A DNA stretch of 15,328 nt, from NCBI GenBank assembly GCA_030146365.1, contig JASLBU010000251.1, positions 1-15,328 of the forward strand. Reading direction: 5' to 3'. This document shows, piece by piece, positions 6,451 through 13,877 of the stretch. How positions within the stretch are numbered: the stretch's first letter is position 1; the number at the start of each line of letters is the position of its first letter. The translations under genes and the position numbers were made by a program. The notes below the pieces were generated by a model that ran no database searches, was not told the origin of the DNA, and saw only the letters and a list, made by a program, of their open reading frames with translations. This stretch comes from Candidatus Limnocylindria bacterium. GTDB lineage: Bacteria > Chloroflexota > Limnocylindria > QHBO01.

Positions 6451-7422
6451 TTGTCATCTCGCACTGACTGGCTGCTGTTCATCCTCCTCGGCTTCTTCTG
6501 GGGAAGCAGCTACATCTTCATCAAGATCGGCGTCGACGCCGGCCTCACGCCGTTCACCCTGGTGAGCATGCGTCTGCTGTTCGGGCTTCTGATCCTCGGC
6601 GCCGTCGTGGCGATCGCCCGCGAGCAGCTGCCGAGGCAGGGGCGCATGTACGGCCACCTGGCCGTCCTCGGCGCGTTCAGCGTCGCCATCCCGTTCACCC
6701 TGATCACCTGGGCGGAGCGCAGCGTCGACTCCACGATCGCGGCGACCATCACGTCCGCGGTCCCGCTGTTCGTGATCGGCATCGCGGCCTTCGCGCTCCG
6801 CGACGAGCCGATCACGCCGAACCGGCTCGTCGGCGTGGCGGTCGGGCTCGTCGGCGTGGCGCTGCTCGTCGGGTTCGATCCCGCCGCGCTGTCGCAGGGC
6901 AGCCTGCTCGCGGAGCTGGCGCTCGTCGGAGCGACCGCGTCGTACGCCATCGGCGGCGTCTACGCCCGGCGCATGGTGCGCGGACTGCGGCCCATGATCC
7001 CGGCCCTGTTCCAGGTGGCCTTCGCGTTCGTGATGGTCACGGTGCTGGCCTTCGCGTTCGAGCGGCCGTTCGAGGCCCCGATCACCACCGAGACCCTGTT
7101 CGCGGTGGCGTGGCTCGGGCTGCTGGGGTCGGGCCTCGCGTACCTCATCTTCTTCCGGCTCCTGGGGCGCTGGGGCGCGACCCGGACCTCGATGGTGGCC
7201 TACTTGCTGCCGGTCTTCGGGCTGGTGCTCGGGGCGGCGGTGCTGCAGGAGGCGGTCGATGCGCGGCTGCTGGTCGGCACGGCGCTCGTCATCGGGGGCA
7301 TCGCGGTCGTGAACTCGCGCTTCGGCTCACGCCCGCTGCACGGTCCTGCGGCTCACCGACCGGAGAGCCTGGTGACCACCGGCGCGAACGCCTCCGCATC
7401 GCGGAGCGGCACGACGAAGTAG
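6451..7422 (+). CDS. EamA/DMT-superfamily membrane transporter
   Basis: Inner-membrane drug/metabolite transporter or exporter with about ten helices in two EamA repeats. Repeat one begins LLFILLGFFWGSSYIFIKIGVDAGLTPF and ends near VGVALLVGF. Repeat two begins LLAELALVGATASYAIGGVYARR and ends VGTALVIGGIAVVNSR. TTG at 6451 is preferred, with a GGAG-containing site 5-6 nt before it, giving 323 residues that begin just before the first helix. An ATG at 6400 would add a 17-residue tail unlike the family. The last 24 codons run past the usual end of the family over the 3' end of the LLM relic on the other strand (70-bp convergent overlap), so the C-terminus may be an extension created when that gene decayed. 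The substrate is unknown. Confidence 0.85.
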   Translation: MSSRTDWLLFILLGFFWGSSYIFIKIGVDAGLTPFTLVSMRLLFGLLILGAVVAIAREQLPRQGRMYGHLAVLGAFSVAIPFTLITWAERSVDSTIAATITSAVPLFVIGIAAFALRDEPITPNRLVGVAVGLVGVALLVGFDPAALSQGSLLAELALVGATASYAIGGVYARRMVRGLRPMIPALFQVAFAFVMVTVLAFAFERPFEAPITTETLFAVAWLGLLGSGLAYLIFFRLLGRWGATRTSMVAYLLPVFGLVLGAAVLQEAVDARLLVGTALVIGGIAVVNSRFGSRPLHGPAAHRPESLVTTGANASASRSGTTK

Positions 7423-7561
7423 CTCAGGCCGAGCTCTCTGCGCCGATCCTCGAGCTGCCCCACGATCTCGTCCACGGACCGGATGAGCCGATAAGGGCTG
7501 TCCAGCACCTCGCCGCTGGAGCGGAGGCCCGTACGCCGAACCGGAACGGGCGCGACGTCAT
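7353..7561 (-). pseudogene. relic of an LLM-class (F420-dependent type) oxidoreductase, internal deletion plus frameshift
   Basis: On the minus strand an ATG at 7561 overlaps the aminotransferase stop (ATGA) and begins MTSRPFRFGVRAS, which resembles the N-terminus of luciferase-like, F420-dependent oxidoreductases. Around 7515-7530 the reading shifts frame. The other frame reads LDSPYRLIRSVDEIVGQL, then RELGLSYFVVPLRDAEAF, then APVVTRLSGR and TGA at 7353-7355. This is the typical C-terminus of the same family: a VDEIV helix, an SYxVV strand and an FAPVVxRLxGR ending. Only 209 nt remain of a gene normally around 900 nt, and 209 is not a multiple of three, so about 230 codons are missing. Both ends belonging to one family makes chance unlikely. 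It was once the second gene of an operon with the aminotransferase. Confidence 0.75.
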
Positions 7562-8715
7562 CGGCCCATGCCTGACAGCCGTCTGGCTGCCTCTGCCAGC
7601 GTGTCGCGGCGCTTCGGGAACGCGAAGCGCACCTTCGTCCTGCCGAGCTCCGGACGGGAGTAGAAGGACGACCCCGGCACGGAGGCGATCCCGGGGTCGG
7701 CCACCAGCCGCCGGGCGAACGTGACGTCGTCCTCGTCGGTGAGCGCGGCGATGTCCGTCATCACGTAGTACGCGCCGTCGGGCACGAAGGGAACGAGGGC
7801 CGTGGCGGCCAGGGCATCGAGCAGCGTGTCCCGGCGCTGCCGGTAACCGGCCGCGAGCTCCACGTAGTAGGTGTCGGGAAGCGAGAGCGCGACCGTCCCG
7901 GCAGCCTGCAGCGGCGCGGCGGCCCCCACGGTGAGGAAGTCGTGCACCTTGCGGATGCCGGCGGTCAGGTGCGGCGGCGCGATGACCCAGCCCACCCGCC
8001 AGCCGGTGACCGAGTACGTCTTCGACAGCGAGTTGACCGCCACGGTGCGGTCCGCCATGCCGGGCAGCGTCGCGAGCGGGATGTGCTGCCCGGCATACGT
8101 GATGTGCTCGTAGATGTCGTCGGTGAACGCGACGACGTCGTGCTCGCGGCACAGGTCCGCGACCAGCTCGAGCTCCGGCCGCGAGAATACCTTGCCGGTC
8201 GGGTTGTGCGGGGAGTTCACCACGATGCCCCGCGTGCGCGGTCCGAACGCCGCGCGGAGCTCCTCGCGATCGATCGACCAGTGGGGCTCGTGGAGGGTGA
8301 CGTAGCGCGGGACGGCGCCGGACAGGATGGCGTCCGGCCCGTAGTTCTCGTAGAACGGTTCGAACACCACCACCTCGTCGCCGGGGTCGAGGATCGCCAT
8401 CATCGCTGCGATCATCCCCTCCGTCGCACCGCAGACCACCGTCACGTCGGTCTCGGAGTCCACCTTCCAGTCGGGGTAATGGCGCGACGTCTTCGCCGCG
8501 ATCGCCTGCCGGAAGTCGCGGGCACCCCAGGTGATCGCGTACTGGTTGATGTCTGCGTCGATCGCCGCCTTGGCCGCCTCCTTCAACTCGGGCGGACATG
8601 AGAAGTCCGGGAAGCCCTGGGCCAAATTGACTGCGTCGTGCGCCATCGCCAGGCGAGTCATCTCGCGAATGACCGATTCGGTGAAGGACGCCGCCCTGGC
8701 GGAGATGGTCGTCAT
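7558..8715 (-). CDS. class I/II PLP-dependent aminotransferase, kynurenine/methionine aminotransferase-like
   Basis: Cytoplasmic fold-type I aminotransferase of 385 residues. Seen: NLAQGFPDFSCPPELKEAA (30-48), INQYAITWG (56-64), GATEGMIAAMMAIL (96-109), SPHNPTGKVF (168-177), TDDIYEHITY, the PLP lysine K232 in SLSKTYSVTGWRVGW, and the carboxylate-binding arginine about R363 in KVRFAF. NLAQGFPDF and NQY match what I recall of kynurenine-oxoglutarate/methionine (YbdL-type) aminotransferases more than aspartate ones. The ATG at 8715 has a GATGAT 6 nt upstream and no Shine-Dalgarno, compatible with a leaderless start. A short frame ATG-ATG-ATG-AGC-CGA-TGA ends in overlap with it. The stop overlaps the LLM relic by 4 bp. 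Confidence 0.9.
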   Translation of the reverse strand: MTTISARAASFTESVIREMTRLAMAHDAVNLAQGFPDFSCPPELKEAAKAAIDADINQYAITWGARDFRQAIAAKTSRHYPDWKVDSETDVTVVCGATEGMIAAMMAILDPGDEVVVFEPFYENYGPDAILSGAVPRYVTLHEPHWSIDREELRAAFGPRTRGIVVNSPHNPTGKVFSRPELELVADLCREHDVVAFTDDIYEHITYAGQHIPLATLPGMADRTVAVNSLSKTYSVTGWRVGWVIAPPHLTAGIRKVHDFLTVGAAAPLQAAGTVALSLPDTYYVELAAGYRQRRDTLLDALAATALVPFVPDGAYYVMTDIAALTDEDDVTFARRLVADPGIASVPGSSFYSRPELGRTKVRFAFPKRRDTLAEAARRLSGMGR

Positions 8716-8721
8716 CGGCTC

Positions 8722-8727
8722 ATCATC
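8722..8727 (-). promoter_or_regulatory. possible -10 box of the aminotransferase gene
   Basis: GATGAT on the minus strand is followed by 6 nt (GAGCCG) and the ATG. It matches 4 of 6 bases of TATAAT and has the leaderless geometry used elsewhere in the window, but lies in a GATGATGAT repeat, so the match is weak. Confidence 0.3.
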
Positions 8728-8866
8728 ATCGATCCGCCCGCGCGGTCGCAGTCTGTACGCCTTCGCCGTCGTTGCCGGCCGCGACGGGCCTCTGACATAC
8801 GTCGGCTTGACGACTCATCTACCGATGGCCGGTGACGGCAACCCCGGTCGCGAGGACCAGAGGCGC

Positions 8867-10477
8867 TCAACGCAACACGCCAAGGCGGGCCGTCACGTCG
8901 ATCATGTCGTAAATGTGGCGCTGATCCACGAACACGAAGTTGCGGTCGGGCAGCATGGGTAGGTCCGTCCCGAACGCGGCGTTGAAGATCACCCGGAAGC
9001 TGTTGACGGGCGTGATGCCCGGATAGACTCCCAACTCGGCTTCTGAGACGCCCGGCACACGATAGGCTGCCAATATGGAGAATTTCTGCACGAGTTCGTC
9101 CTCCGTCGCCTCGATCCAGGCGAACCCTTCCTCATCCCGCGCATACCGCGGGGGGAATGGGCCCTCGTCCGCCTGGATCAGCACGATCGGGCTCTCGTCG
9201 TCCGGTCGATCCAGAACCTCATCTAGTAGCTCGAGCATCCGGTCGTTCGTGAACTGGAGCTGTTGTATGTACTCCTCGGCCTCGTCGCGCTCAGCAGCCT
9301 GCTCCGGACTCACCCAGCTTCCGTCGGCATTGAATGCGTACGGCGGGTGGGGAAGCAGGAAGTGCGCGAAGATGAATCGCGGCGATTCCGCCGGCGCGCT
9401 GGCGAGCTGGGCAAGGGTGCTAAATTGGTAGAGTGAATGGCGCCCATAGAGGGTGGCATACGAGTCCGCGCCGGGCCCGCCTAGCACATTCTCGAGGGCG
9501 ACGAGCAGCGTGGTGTTGCTGAGGACCGCCCCGAACTCTGTCTGGTTGCCGTAGACGTACACCGCGTCCGCTTCGGAGTTCGTATACGTGGCACCCCGCA
9601 GCACGCCAAGGTGCAGGTAGCGGTATCCCCGCTCGTGGACGAAACGCTGGACCGCGTGGCTGCCCTGCAGCGCGCGGTACAGCGGCTTCCAGTCGTCGGG
9701 GGCTGAAGCGGCAGCCTCGAGCGCCTCAGCATCGAGGTACTCCATCCCGAGCGTCGAAGCCAGACTGTGCGCCGTCTTGACGTAGTTCGCCGTACTGTGC
9801 TCCGCGATTGTGAAACCGCGGCGTTCGAGCTGAGCGAGAAACTGGCTGTTGTCATAGCCGTAGATCCGCGACAGGGCATCCTGGCCGGCGTAGCGGTCGA
9901 AGACCAGGTACCAGATGTCGCGGCCCTGACCCGCCGACGGCGGCGCGGATGCCGGGGTACGCGGTCCAACGCTCTCGTTGTGTCCGACGGCTGGGTCGAC
10001 CACGAATTGGAGGATCGGCACGAGGTTGACCGCGACCAGGATGAGTCCGATGACGTTGAGCACGCCGGTCGCTGTGTGAACATGGGCAGCGGGTGATCGA
10101 AGCACGAGCACGATGCCCGCCAGAGCCACGAGCCCCCAGACCGTGAGCAGGTAGCGATGCATACGAAGGAGCTCCTGAGCCGCCTGCCAGATGTGACCGT
10201 ACGCGAAGAACAACGCGACGACGAGGCTGACCAGGAGCGCCGCTTTACGAACGTCCCGTCCCAAGAGATTCGCTCCGCCAGCGAGCAGTCCGAGAAGTGC
10301 GGCCGCCCCGCCGATTGCCGCGGCGAGCGGCAGGTACAGCGGGTCGAGGGTAATCTGCTCCCCGAGGTTCGCCGCGTACAGGTGCACGACCGGAAATGTT
10401 GCGACGAGCAGCGGATGGAGCCACCAGGCTTGCATGATGAGCGTCCGGTTGGTCGGCCTGCTGTCGGATGAGGTCAT
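8867..10477 (-). CDS. membrane-anchored alkaline phosphatase/sulfatase-superfamily protein
   Basis: A 536-residue protein. About five N-terminal membrane helices (roughly 19-36, 49-69, 79-95, 109-126, 137-157) precede an extracytoplasmic hydrolase/transferase domain. The domain opens with DIWYLVFDRYAGQDAL (187-202), whose Asp residues fit the first metal-binding strand. It has NYVKTAHSLASTLGMEYLD (231-249), where T235 or a neighbouring Ser would be the nucleophile. FIFAHFLLPHPPYAF (368-382) and IQADEGP (434-440) follow; in the last, the usual Asp-His metal pair is Asp-Glu. Topology resembles lipoteichoic-acid-synthase-like or phosphoethanolamine-transferase-like enzymes, so transfer or removal of a phospho group on an envelope glycan is plausible. 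ATG at 10477 gives a 14-residue hydrophilic tail; M15 is an alternative start. It is divergent from a GT-C glycosyltransferase. Confidence 0.75.
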   Translation of the reverse strand: MTSSDSRPTNRTLIMQAWWLHPLLVATFPVVHLYAANLGEQITLDPLYLPLAAAIGGAAALLGLLAGGANLLGRDVRKAALLVSLVVALFFAYGHIWQAAQELLRMHRYLLTVWGLVALAGIVLVLRSPAAHVHTATGVLNVIGLILVAVNLVPILQFVVDPAVGHNESVGPRTPASAPPSAGQGRDIWYLVFDRYAGQDALSRIYGYDNSQFLAQLERRGFTIAEHSTANYVKTAHSLASTLGMEYLDAEALEAAASAPDDWKPLYRALQGSHAVQRFVHERGYRYLHLGVLRGATYTNSEADAVYVYGNQTEFGAVLSNTTLLVALENVLGGPGADSYATLYGRHSLYQFSTLAQLASAPAESPRFIFAHFLLPHPPYAFNADGSWVSPEQAAERDEAEEYIQQLQFTNDRMLELLDEVLDRPDDESPIVLIQADEGPFPPRYARDEEGFAWIEATEDELVQKFSILAAYRVPGVSEAELGVYPGITPVNSFRVIFNAAFGTDLPMLPDRNFVFVDQRHIYDMIDVTARLGVLR

Positions 10478-10512
10478 GCGCTCGTGATCGGTACTTTGCC
10501 CGGGCCCGAGTC

Positions 10513-10518
10513 TAGCGT
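10513..10518 (+). promoter_or_regulatory. possible -10 box of the GT-C glycosyltransferase gene
   Basis: TAGCGT is 18 nt before the ATG at 10537, in the 59-nt divergent gap. No Shine-Dalgarno is seen between them. Here the spacing does not give a leaderless start, so either a short leader exists or the true start differs. Confidence 0.3.
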
Positions 10519-10536
10519 CCGTCGGCCCACCCCCCG

Positions 10537-11994
10537 ATGACGGGCGAGCGCTCGGGGATTCGAAGCGCTGATACGTTCCGCACGCTGCTCGTCGCCGCCA
10601 CCGGCTGCGTGGTTGGGCTCATCGGCGCAGTGGCCGCGATCCGTCTGGGCGTACGCCTGGACTCCATCTGGGCAGAGGTTCCGGGCGAGATCGGATTCCG
10701 CGGGATCGGCATGGCCGCCGCGTACCTCGGGTGCGTGGCCGGTCTCGTCATGGCGGTGCGGCGGATCTCGGAGGCGTCCCTGCGCCGGTGGATGCCGTGG
10801 GCCGCGATTGCCCTCCTCGTCACCGTTCGTGCGCTGGTCATTCCCCTGATCGATACGCCCCTGCCCGAGGACAACGATCCGCTCTTCTTGCACGAACTTG
10901 CCGTGGGGGTCCTCGATGGCGGCAATTGGCTGGTCGCGCATCGGCCGATGGGGTTCTCAGCAATGCTCGCGACACTGTATGCCGCCTTCGGCATTCATGT
11001 GTGGCTGGCGGAGGTCCTGAATCTCACGTTCGCTGTCGTAACGGGCTGGATGCTGCATCGGTTGGTGCTCAACGGATGGGGCACTCGACCGGCGGCGCTT
11101 GCCGTTTCGCTCTACGCGGTCATGCCGTCACAGATTCTTCTGGTCACGACTGTCTATACCGAGATCGTGTACTCGGCATTGCTGCTGACCGCGATGCTGG
11201 TGGCGGGCCTCGCGGTGCGGAGTCAGCGGGTTGCCGTCGGCCTTGCGAGTGGCGCGGCCCTCGCGGTCTCGCAGTATGTTCGCCCATTAAGCGAAGCCTT
11301 CCTCGCGACCTTTGTCCTCGTGCCATTCCTCTTCAGCGCGGGCGTTGCCCGGGCCGCGGCACTCGCGGCGGCCAGCGTGCTGGGGTTCGTTGTCGTGCTC
11401 GCCCCGGTTGCGGCGCACAACCTGATCACCCACGGCGACGTGTCACTCGCGACGTCGAGCTACGGCGGGTGGAGCGTCTTCGTGGGGACGAACCAGGAGC
11501 ACACGGGTATGTTCAACCGCGAGGATCAGGCAGTCCTGCGGGATCTCGAGGGATCAGTCTGGGAGCGCAGCGAGATACTCGGACGCGAAGGAGTCGAGCG
11601 TATCGGCCGGGACCCGCGCGGCTTCTTAGAGCTGGCGGTGCGCAAGTTTCGTGTCATGTGGGGAGACGACGCGTATGCCGTCGGCGCTGCCCTGTCGGGC
11701 TCGGCTACGCCGGAACCTATTCGCCAGGCGCTCGAGCTCATCAGCCAGACAATGTATGCGGCGGTCGCCGTCGCTGCCGCAGTCGGCCTGTGGCGTGTAC
11801 GCCGTGGGGCACCGCCAGAGGCACTCCTAGTCGCCGGAGTGATCCTCACCATCGTGGCGGCGCATGCCGTAGTCGAGGTCCAGCCGCGATATCACGCCTA
11901 CGCCGTTCCCTTACTGTGTGCGATGGCGGCATTGGCGCCGGCCGGTACTGCGGCGACCCGGCTGCACCCGAGGCGTCCTGAGCCGACGGGGTGA
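10537..11994 (+). CDS. GT-C membrane glycosyltransferase, ArnT/PMT-like
   Basis: A 485-residue multi-pass protein resembling dolichyl/polyprenyl-phosphate sugar transferases (PMT_2/ArnT-like), which use lipid-linked sugars outside the membrane. N-terminal helices at about 16-36 and 57-74 are followed by an acidic loop EDNDPLFLHE (111-120). That loop may hold the GT-C catalytic acid, although the canonical early DxD/GD spacing is not clear. HRPMGFSAMLATLYAAFG fits the family's substrate loop. SQYVRPLSEAF (245-255) resembles the LRPxxL motif. A soluble segment VFVGTNQEHTGMFNRED (315-331) precedes the last helices and an EVQPRYHAYAVPLL motif, typical of this family's last helices. The gene is divergent from the sulfatase-like gene, and the two may modify the same surface polymer. 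The acceptor is unknown. Confidence 0.75.
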   Translation: MTGERSGIRSADTFRTLLVAATGCVVGLIGAVAAIRLGVRLDSIWAEVPGEIGFRGIGMAAAYLGCVAGLVMAVRRISEASLRRWMPWAAIALLVTVRALVIPLIDTPLPEDNDPLFLHELAVGVLDGGNWLVAHRPMGFSAMLATLYAAFGIHVWLAEVLNLTFAVVTGWMLHRLVLNGWGTRPAALAVSLYAVMPSQILLVTTVYTEIVYSALLLTAMLVAGLAVRSQRVAVGLASGAALAVSQYVRPLSEAFLATFVLVPFLFSAGVARAAALAAASVLGFVVVLAPVAAHNLITHGDVSLATSSYGGWSVFVGTNQEHTGMFNREDQAVLRDLEGSVWERSEILGREGVERIGRDPRGFLELAVRKFRVMWGDDAYAVGAALSGSATPEPIRQALELISQTMYAAVAVAAAVGLWRVRRGAPPEALLVAGVILTIVAAHAVVEVQPRYHAYAVPLLCAMAALAPAGTAATRLHPRRPEPTG

Positions 11995-12119
11995 TGTCAT
12001 GGACCGATGGCGCACAGTACGAGATCGCGCGGTCTGATACGGGCGTCAGCGTTAGATCGCCGGACTGCCCCCTGGCGCGCTCCCCAGCCGGCATGCCCGC
12101 CTCGCAATCCGCCGCACCT

Positions 12120-12132
12120 CCCCGACTCGGGG
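12120..12132. repeat. short GC hairpin in the 250-bp gap before tRNA-Gln
   Basis: CCCCG-ACT-CGGGG forms a five-pair stem. It lies in the 11995-12244 gap downstream of both the glycosyltransferase and the tRNA, where a terminator is expected, but has no T-run. I recognise no gene in that gap. Confidence 0.25.
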
Positions 12133-12244
12133 GCGGGGCTGTCGAGTCACGGCCCGGGAGTCCCATGGGCTGCCGACGGCTGTCAAACCGAACAACCCTC
12201 ACTCCCAAAGATGACTCCTCGGGACGACTTCGTGCTCGGTGCGG

Positions 12245-12319
12245 TGGCTGGGGAGGAAGGATTCGAACCTTCGGTCTCCTGATCCAGAGTCAGGCGCCTT
12301 ACCGCTTGGCCACTCCCCA
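12245..12319 (-). tRNA. tRNA-Gln (anticodon CUG)
   Basis: A complete cloverleaf reads on the minus strand. The acceptor TGGGGAG (12313-12319) pairs with CTCCCCA (12249-12255). A D-arm contains GCC/GGC. The anticodon stem is CCTGA/TCAGG with loop CTCTGGA, giving anticodon CUG for CAG codons. The T-arm is GAAGG-TTCGAAT-CCTTC, followed by G73 and an encoded CCA (12245-12247). Length is 75 nt with CCA. The anticodon and the U1-A72 pair both fit glutamine. Confidence 0.95.
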
Positions 12320-12366
12320 ACGCGAACGGAGCGCGCGGCCACTCGCGTGGCGGGCTCCGACGCCGG

Positions 12367-12395
12367 ATTCTAGCCCAGCCGGGTCAACCCTCCAA
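12367..12395 (-). promoter_or_regulatory. tRNA-Gln promoter embedded in the MFS gene end
   Basis: On the minus strand TTGGAG (12390-12395), a 17-bp spacer and TAGAAT (12367-12372) form a good promoter about 47 nt upstream of the tRNA. The -35 overlaps the last sense codons of the MFS gene (Leu-Glu-Gly) and the -10 lies just beyond its stop. Confidence 0.6.
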
Positions 12396-13649
12396 ACCGG
12401 CGGCGCTCGCCAGGGGGGCGTCTGCGTCGTCGGCGTGCGCGATGTGCCGCAGCTCGCGCCAGATCAGTACGACGAAGAGGGCAGAGCCCGCGAAGCCGAA
12501 CCAGAAGGGAGCCGTCACGTCGAACTGGCGAGCAAGCAGGCCGCCCACGCCGGAACCGACCACCAGCCCGCCGAAGACGCCGACGGTGTTGACGCTCCCC
12601 ACCCGGCCCTGGAGCGCATCGGGGACGGCGCGCTGGCGAACGGTGATGGAGGTCGTGCCCCACACGAACGCATGCGCGCCGAAGACGAAGAAGATGCCCA
12701 TCGCCACGACCTGGGAGGTGGTCACGGCGAGGCCGAGATGCGTCAGCGTTTCTATGACGAGACCGATGCGCATGATGTTCCCCAGGCTGACCCGCCGCGT
12801 GATCCACCCGTAGGTGAGCGTGCCCAGGATCCCGCCGGCGGCCGAGATGGTGGTGAGCAGGCCGAACCCGATCTCGCCCATCCCCAGCCGTTGGGTCGCA
12901 TACAGGACCAGGACCGACCATGCGGCGCCAAACGTGATGTTGAAGATGAAGATGGTCAGCACCAGGGTGCGCACCGCCGCGTGGTGGCGGACCCAGCGCA
13001 GGCCCTCGCCGATGTCCTGGCGGATGTGCGTTCGCCTGGCGGAGTCGCCGGGCAGCACGGGAAGCACGACGCGGCTGACGAGAAGCGCGCCTCCCGCGAC
13101 GAGCAGGGCCTGGGCGATGAACGGGAGCGCCATGCCGGCTGCGAAGAGGGCGGCGCCCAGGGGCGGACCGGCCAGCTGGTTGACGGTGATGAAGCCGGTC
13201 TGCAACCGCGAGTTCGCGACGGCGAGGTCCTGGCGCCGCACGATCATCGGCAGCAGCGTCTGGGAGGTGTTGTCGGCGAAGACCTCTGCCGTGCCGAGCA
13301 CGAACAGGGAGCCGAGCACCACCACGATCGACACGTTGTCGGTGACGATCGACGCCGCCATGACGGCCAGCACCGCCGCCCGGATCCCGTTGACGACGAT
13401 GACGATCAGCCGGCGGTCGAGCCGATCCGACAGGGCCCCGGCGTACAGCCCGAACAGCAGCGGCGGAAGCCACTGGAGCAGGGCGGCGAGCGCCACCAGC
13501 AGTGGGTCGTCCGTCTGGGAGGCGACGAGCAGCGGCCCGGCGGCGATCGCGATCCCGTCGCTCAGGTTCGTGATCCACGAGGAGCCCAACAGCCAGCGGA
13601 AGCCCACGCCGAGCCGTGGCGGCGCGGCGATGTCCATCAGGCGGGTCAC
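12384..13649 (-). CDS. MFS transporter, exporter type (MFS_3/EntS-like)
   Basis: A 421-residue major facilitator with about 12 helices, the usual size for this group. MFS motif A is clear in the loop after helix 2: GLYAGALSDRLDRRL (67-81). The N-terminal half runs from about 18 to 190; a central cytoplasmic loop (SARRTHIRQDIGEGLRWVRHH) is typical of MFS_3-type drug or siderophore exporters. The second half ends IWRELRHIAHADD. The GTG at 13649 is chosen because it shares GTGA with the stop of a leaderless 15-codon leader ORF. An ATG four codons later is the alternative. Neither has a close Shine-Dalgarno. The substrate is unknown and no biosynthetic neighbour suggests one. Confidence 0.88.
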   Translation of the reverse strand: MTRLMDIAAPPRLGVGFRWLLGSSWITNLSDGIAIAAGPLLVASQTDDPLLVALAALLQWLPPLLFGLYAGALSDRLDRRLIVIVVNGIRAAVLAVMAASIVTDNVSIVVVLGSLFVLGTAEVFADNTSQTLLPMIVRRQDLAVANSRLQTGFITVNQLAGPPLGAALFAAGMALPFIAQALLVAGGALLVSRVVLPVLPGDSARRTHIRQDIGEGLRWVRHHAAVRTLVLTIFIFNITFGAAWSVLVLYATQRLGMGEIGFGLLTTISAAGGILGTLTYGWITRRVSLGNIMRIGLVIETLTHLGLAVTTSQVVAMGIFFVFGAHAFVWGTTSITVRQRAVPDALQGRVGSVNTVGVFGGLVVGSGVGGLLARQFDVTAPFWFGFAGSALFVVLIWRELRHIAHADDADAPLASAAGLEG

Positions 13650-13693
13650 AGTTCGGCAGGCGCCCTCGGAGGATGCAGCGGCGGCGGTCGCAT
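13646..13693 (-). CDS. leaderless 15-codon proline-rich leader ORF coupled to the MFS gene
   Basis: On the minus strand TAGACT (13701-13706) is followed by 7 nt and ATG at 13691-13693, matching the leaderless starts in this window. The peptide is MRPPPLHPPRAPAEL: six prolines in 15 residues, including PPP and PP. It ends at TGA 13646-13648 inside the GTGA that begins the MFS gene. Polyproline tracts slow ribosomes, so the leader could regulate translation of the exporter, or it may simply deliver ribosomes to a gene without its own Shine-Dalgarno. Confidence 0.5.
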   Translation of the reverse strand: MRPPPLHPPRAPAEL

Positions 13694-13700
13694 CGGCGGC

Positions 13701-13706
13701 AGTCTA
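13701..13706 (-). promoter_or_regulatory. -10 box of the MFS transcript
   Basis: TAGACT on the minus strand lies 7 nt before the leader-ORF ATG and 51 nt before the MFS GTG. No convincing -35 is seen. Confidence 0.5.
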
Positions 13707-13877
13707 GCGACCGCCGGCTCGGGTGCGGCGCGGTCCGCCTCGGTCCGGTGCGGTCGACGTACGGCCGTTGGTCACGCCGTGCCTAGTCCGTCCGGTCACT
13801 CGCCGGCCGAGCCCGCGGCCGGTACGGTCATGACCCAGGCGATCACGCCGGCAATGAGCTCGAGACGGAAGGGACCC

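Noticed and set aside
11995..12244. Possible non-coding RNA (SRP, tmRNA or 6S) in the 250-bp gap.
   Set aside because: I looked on both strands for the SRP apical loop and tmRNA or tRNA-like ends and saw none, only a short GC hairpin.
11991..13877. A very long plus-strand open frame that would extend the small helical protein to over 750 residues.
   Set aside because: It runs antisense through the tRNA and the whole MFS gene and is Arg/Asp/Gly/His-rich low-complexity sequence, as expected of a shadow frame in GC-rich DNA. Only the part from 13878 looks like a protein.
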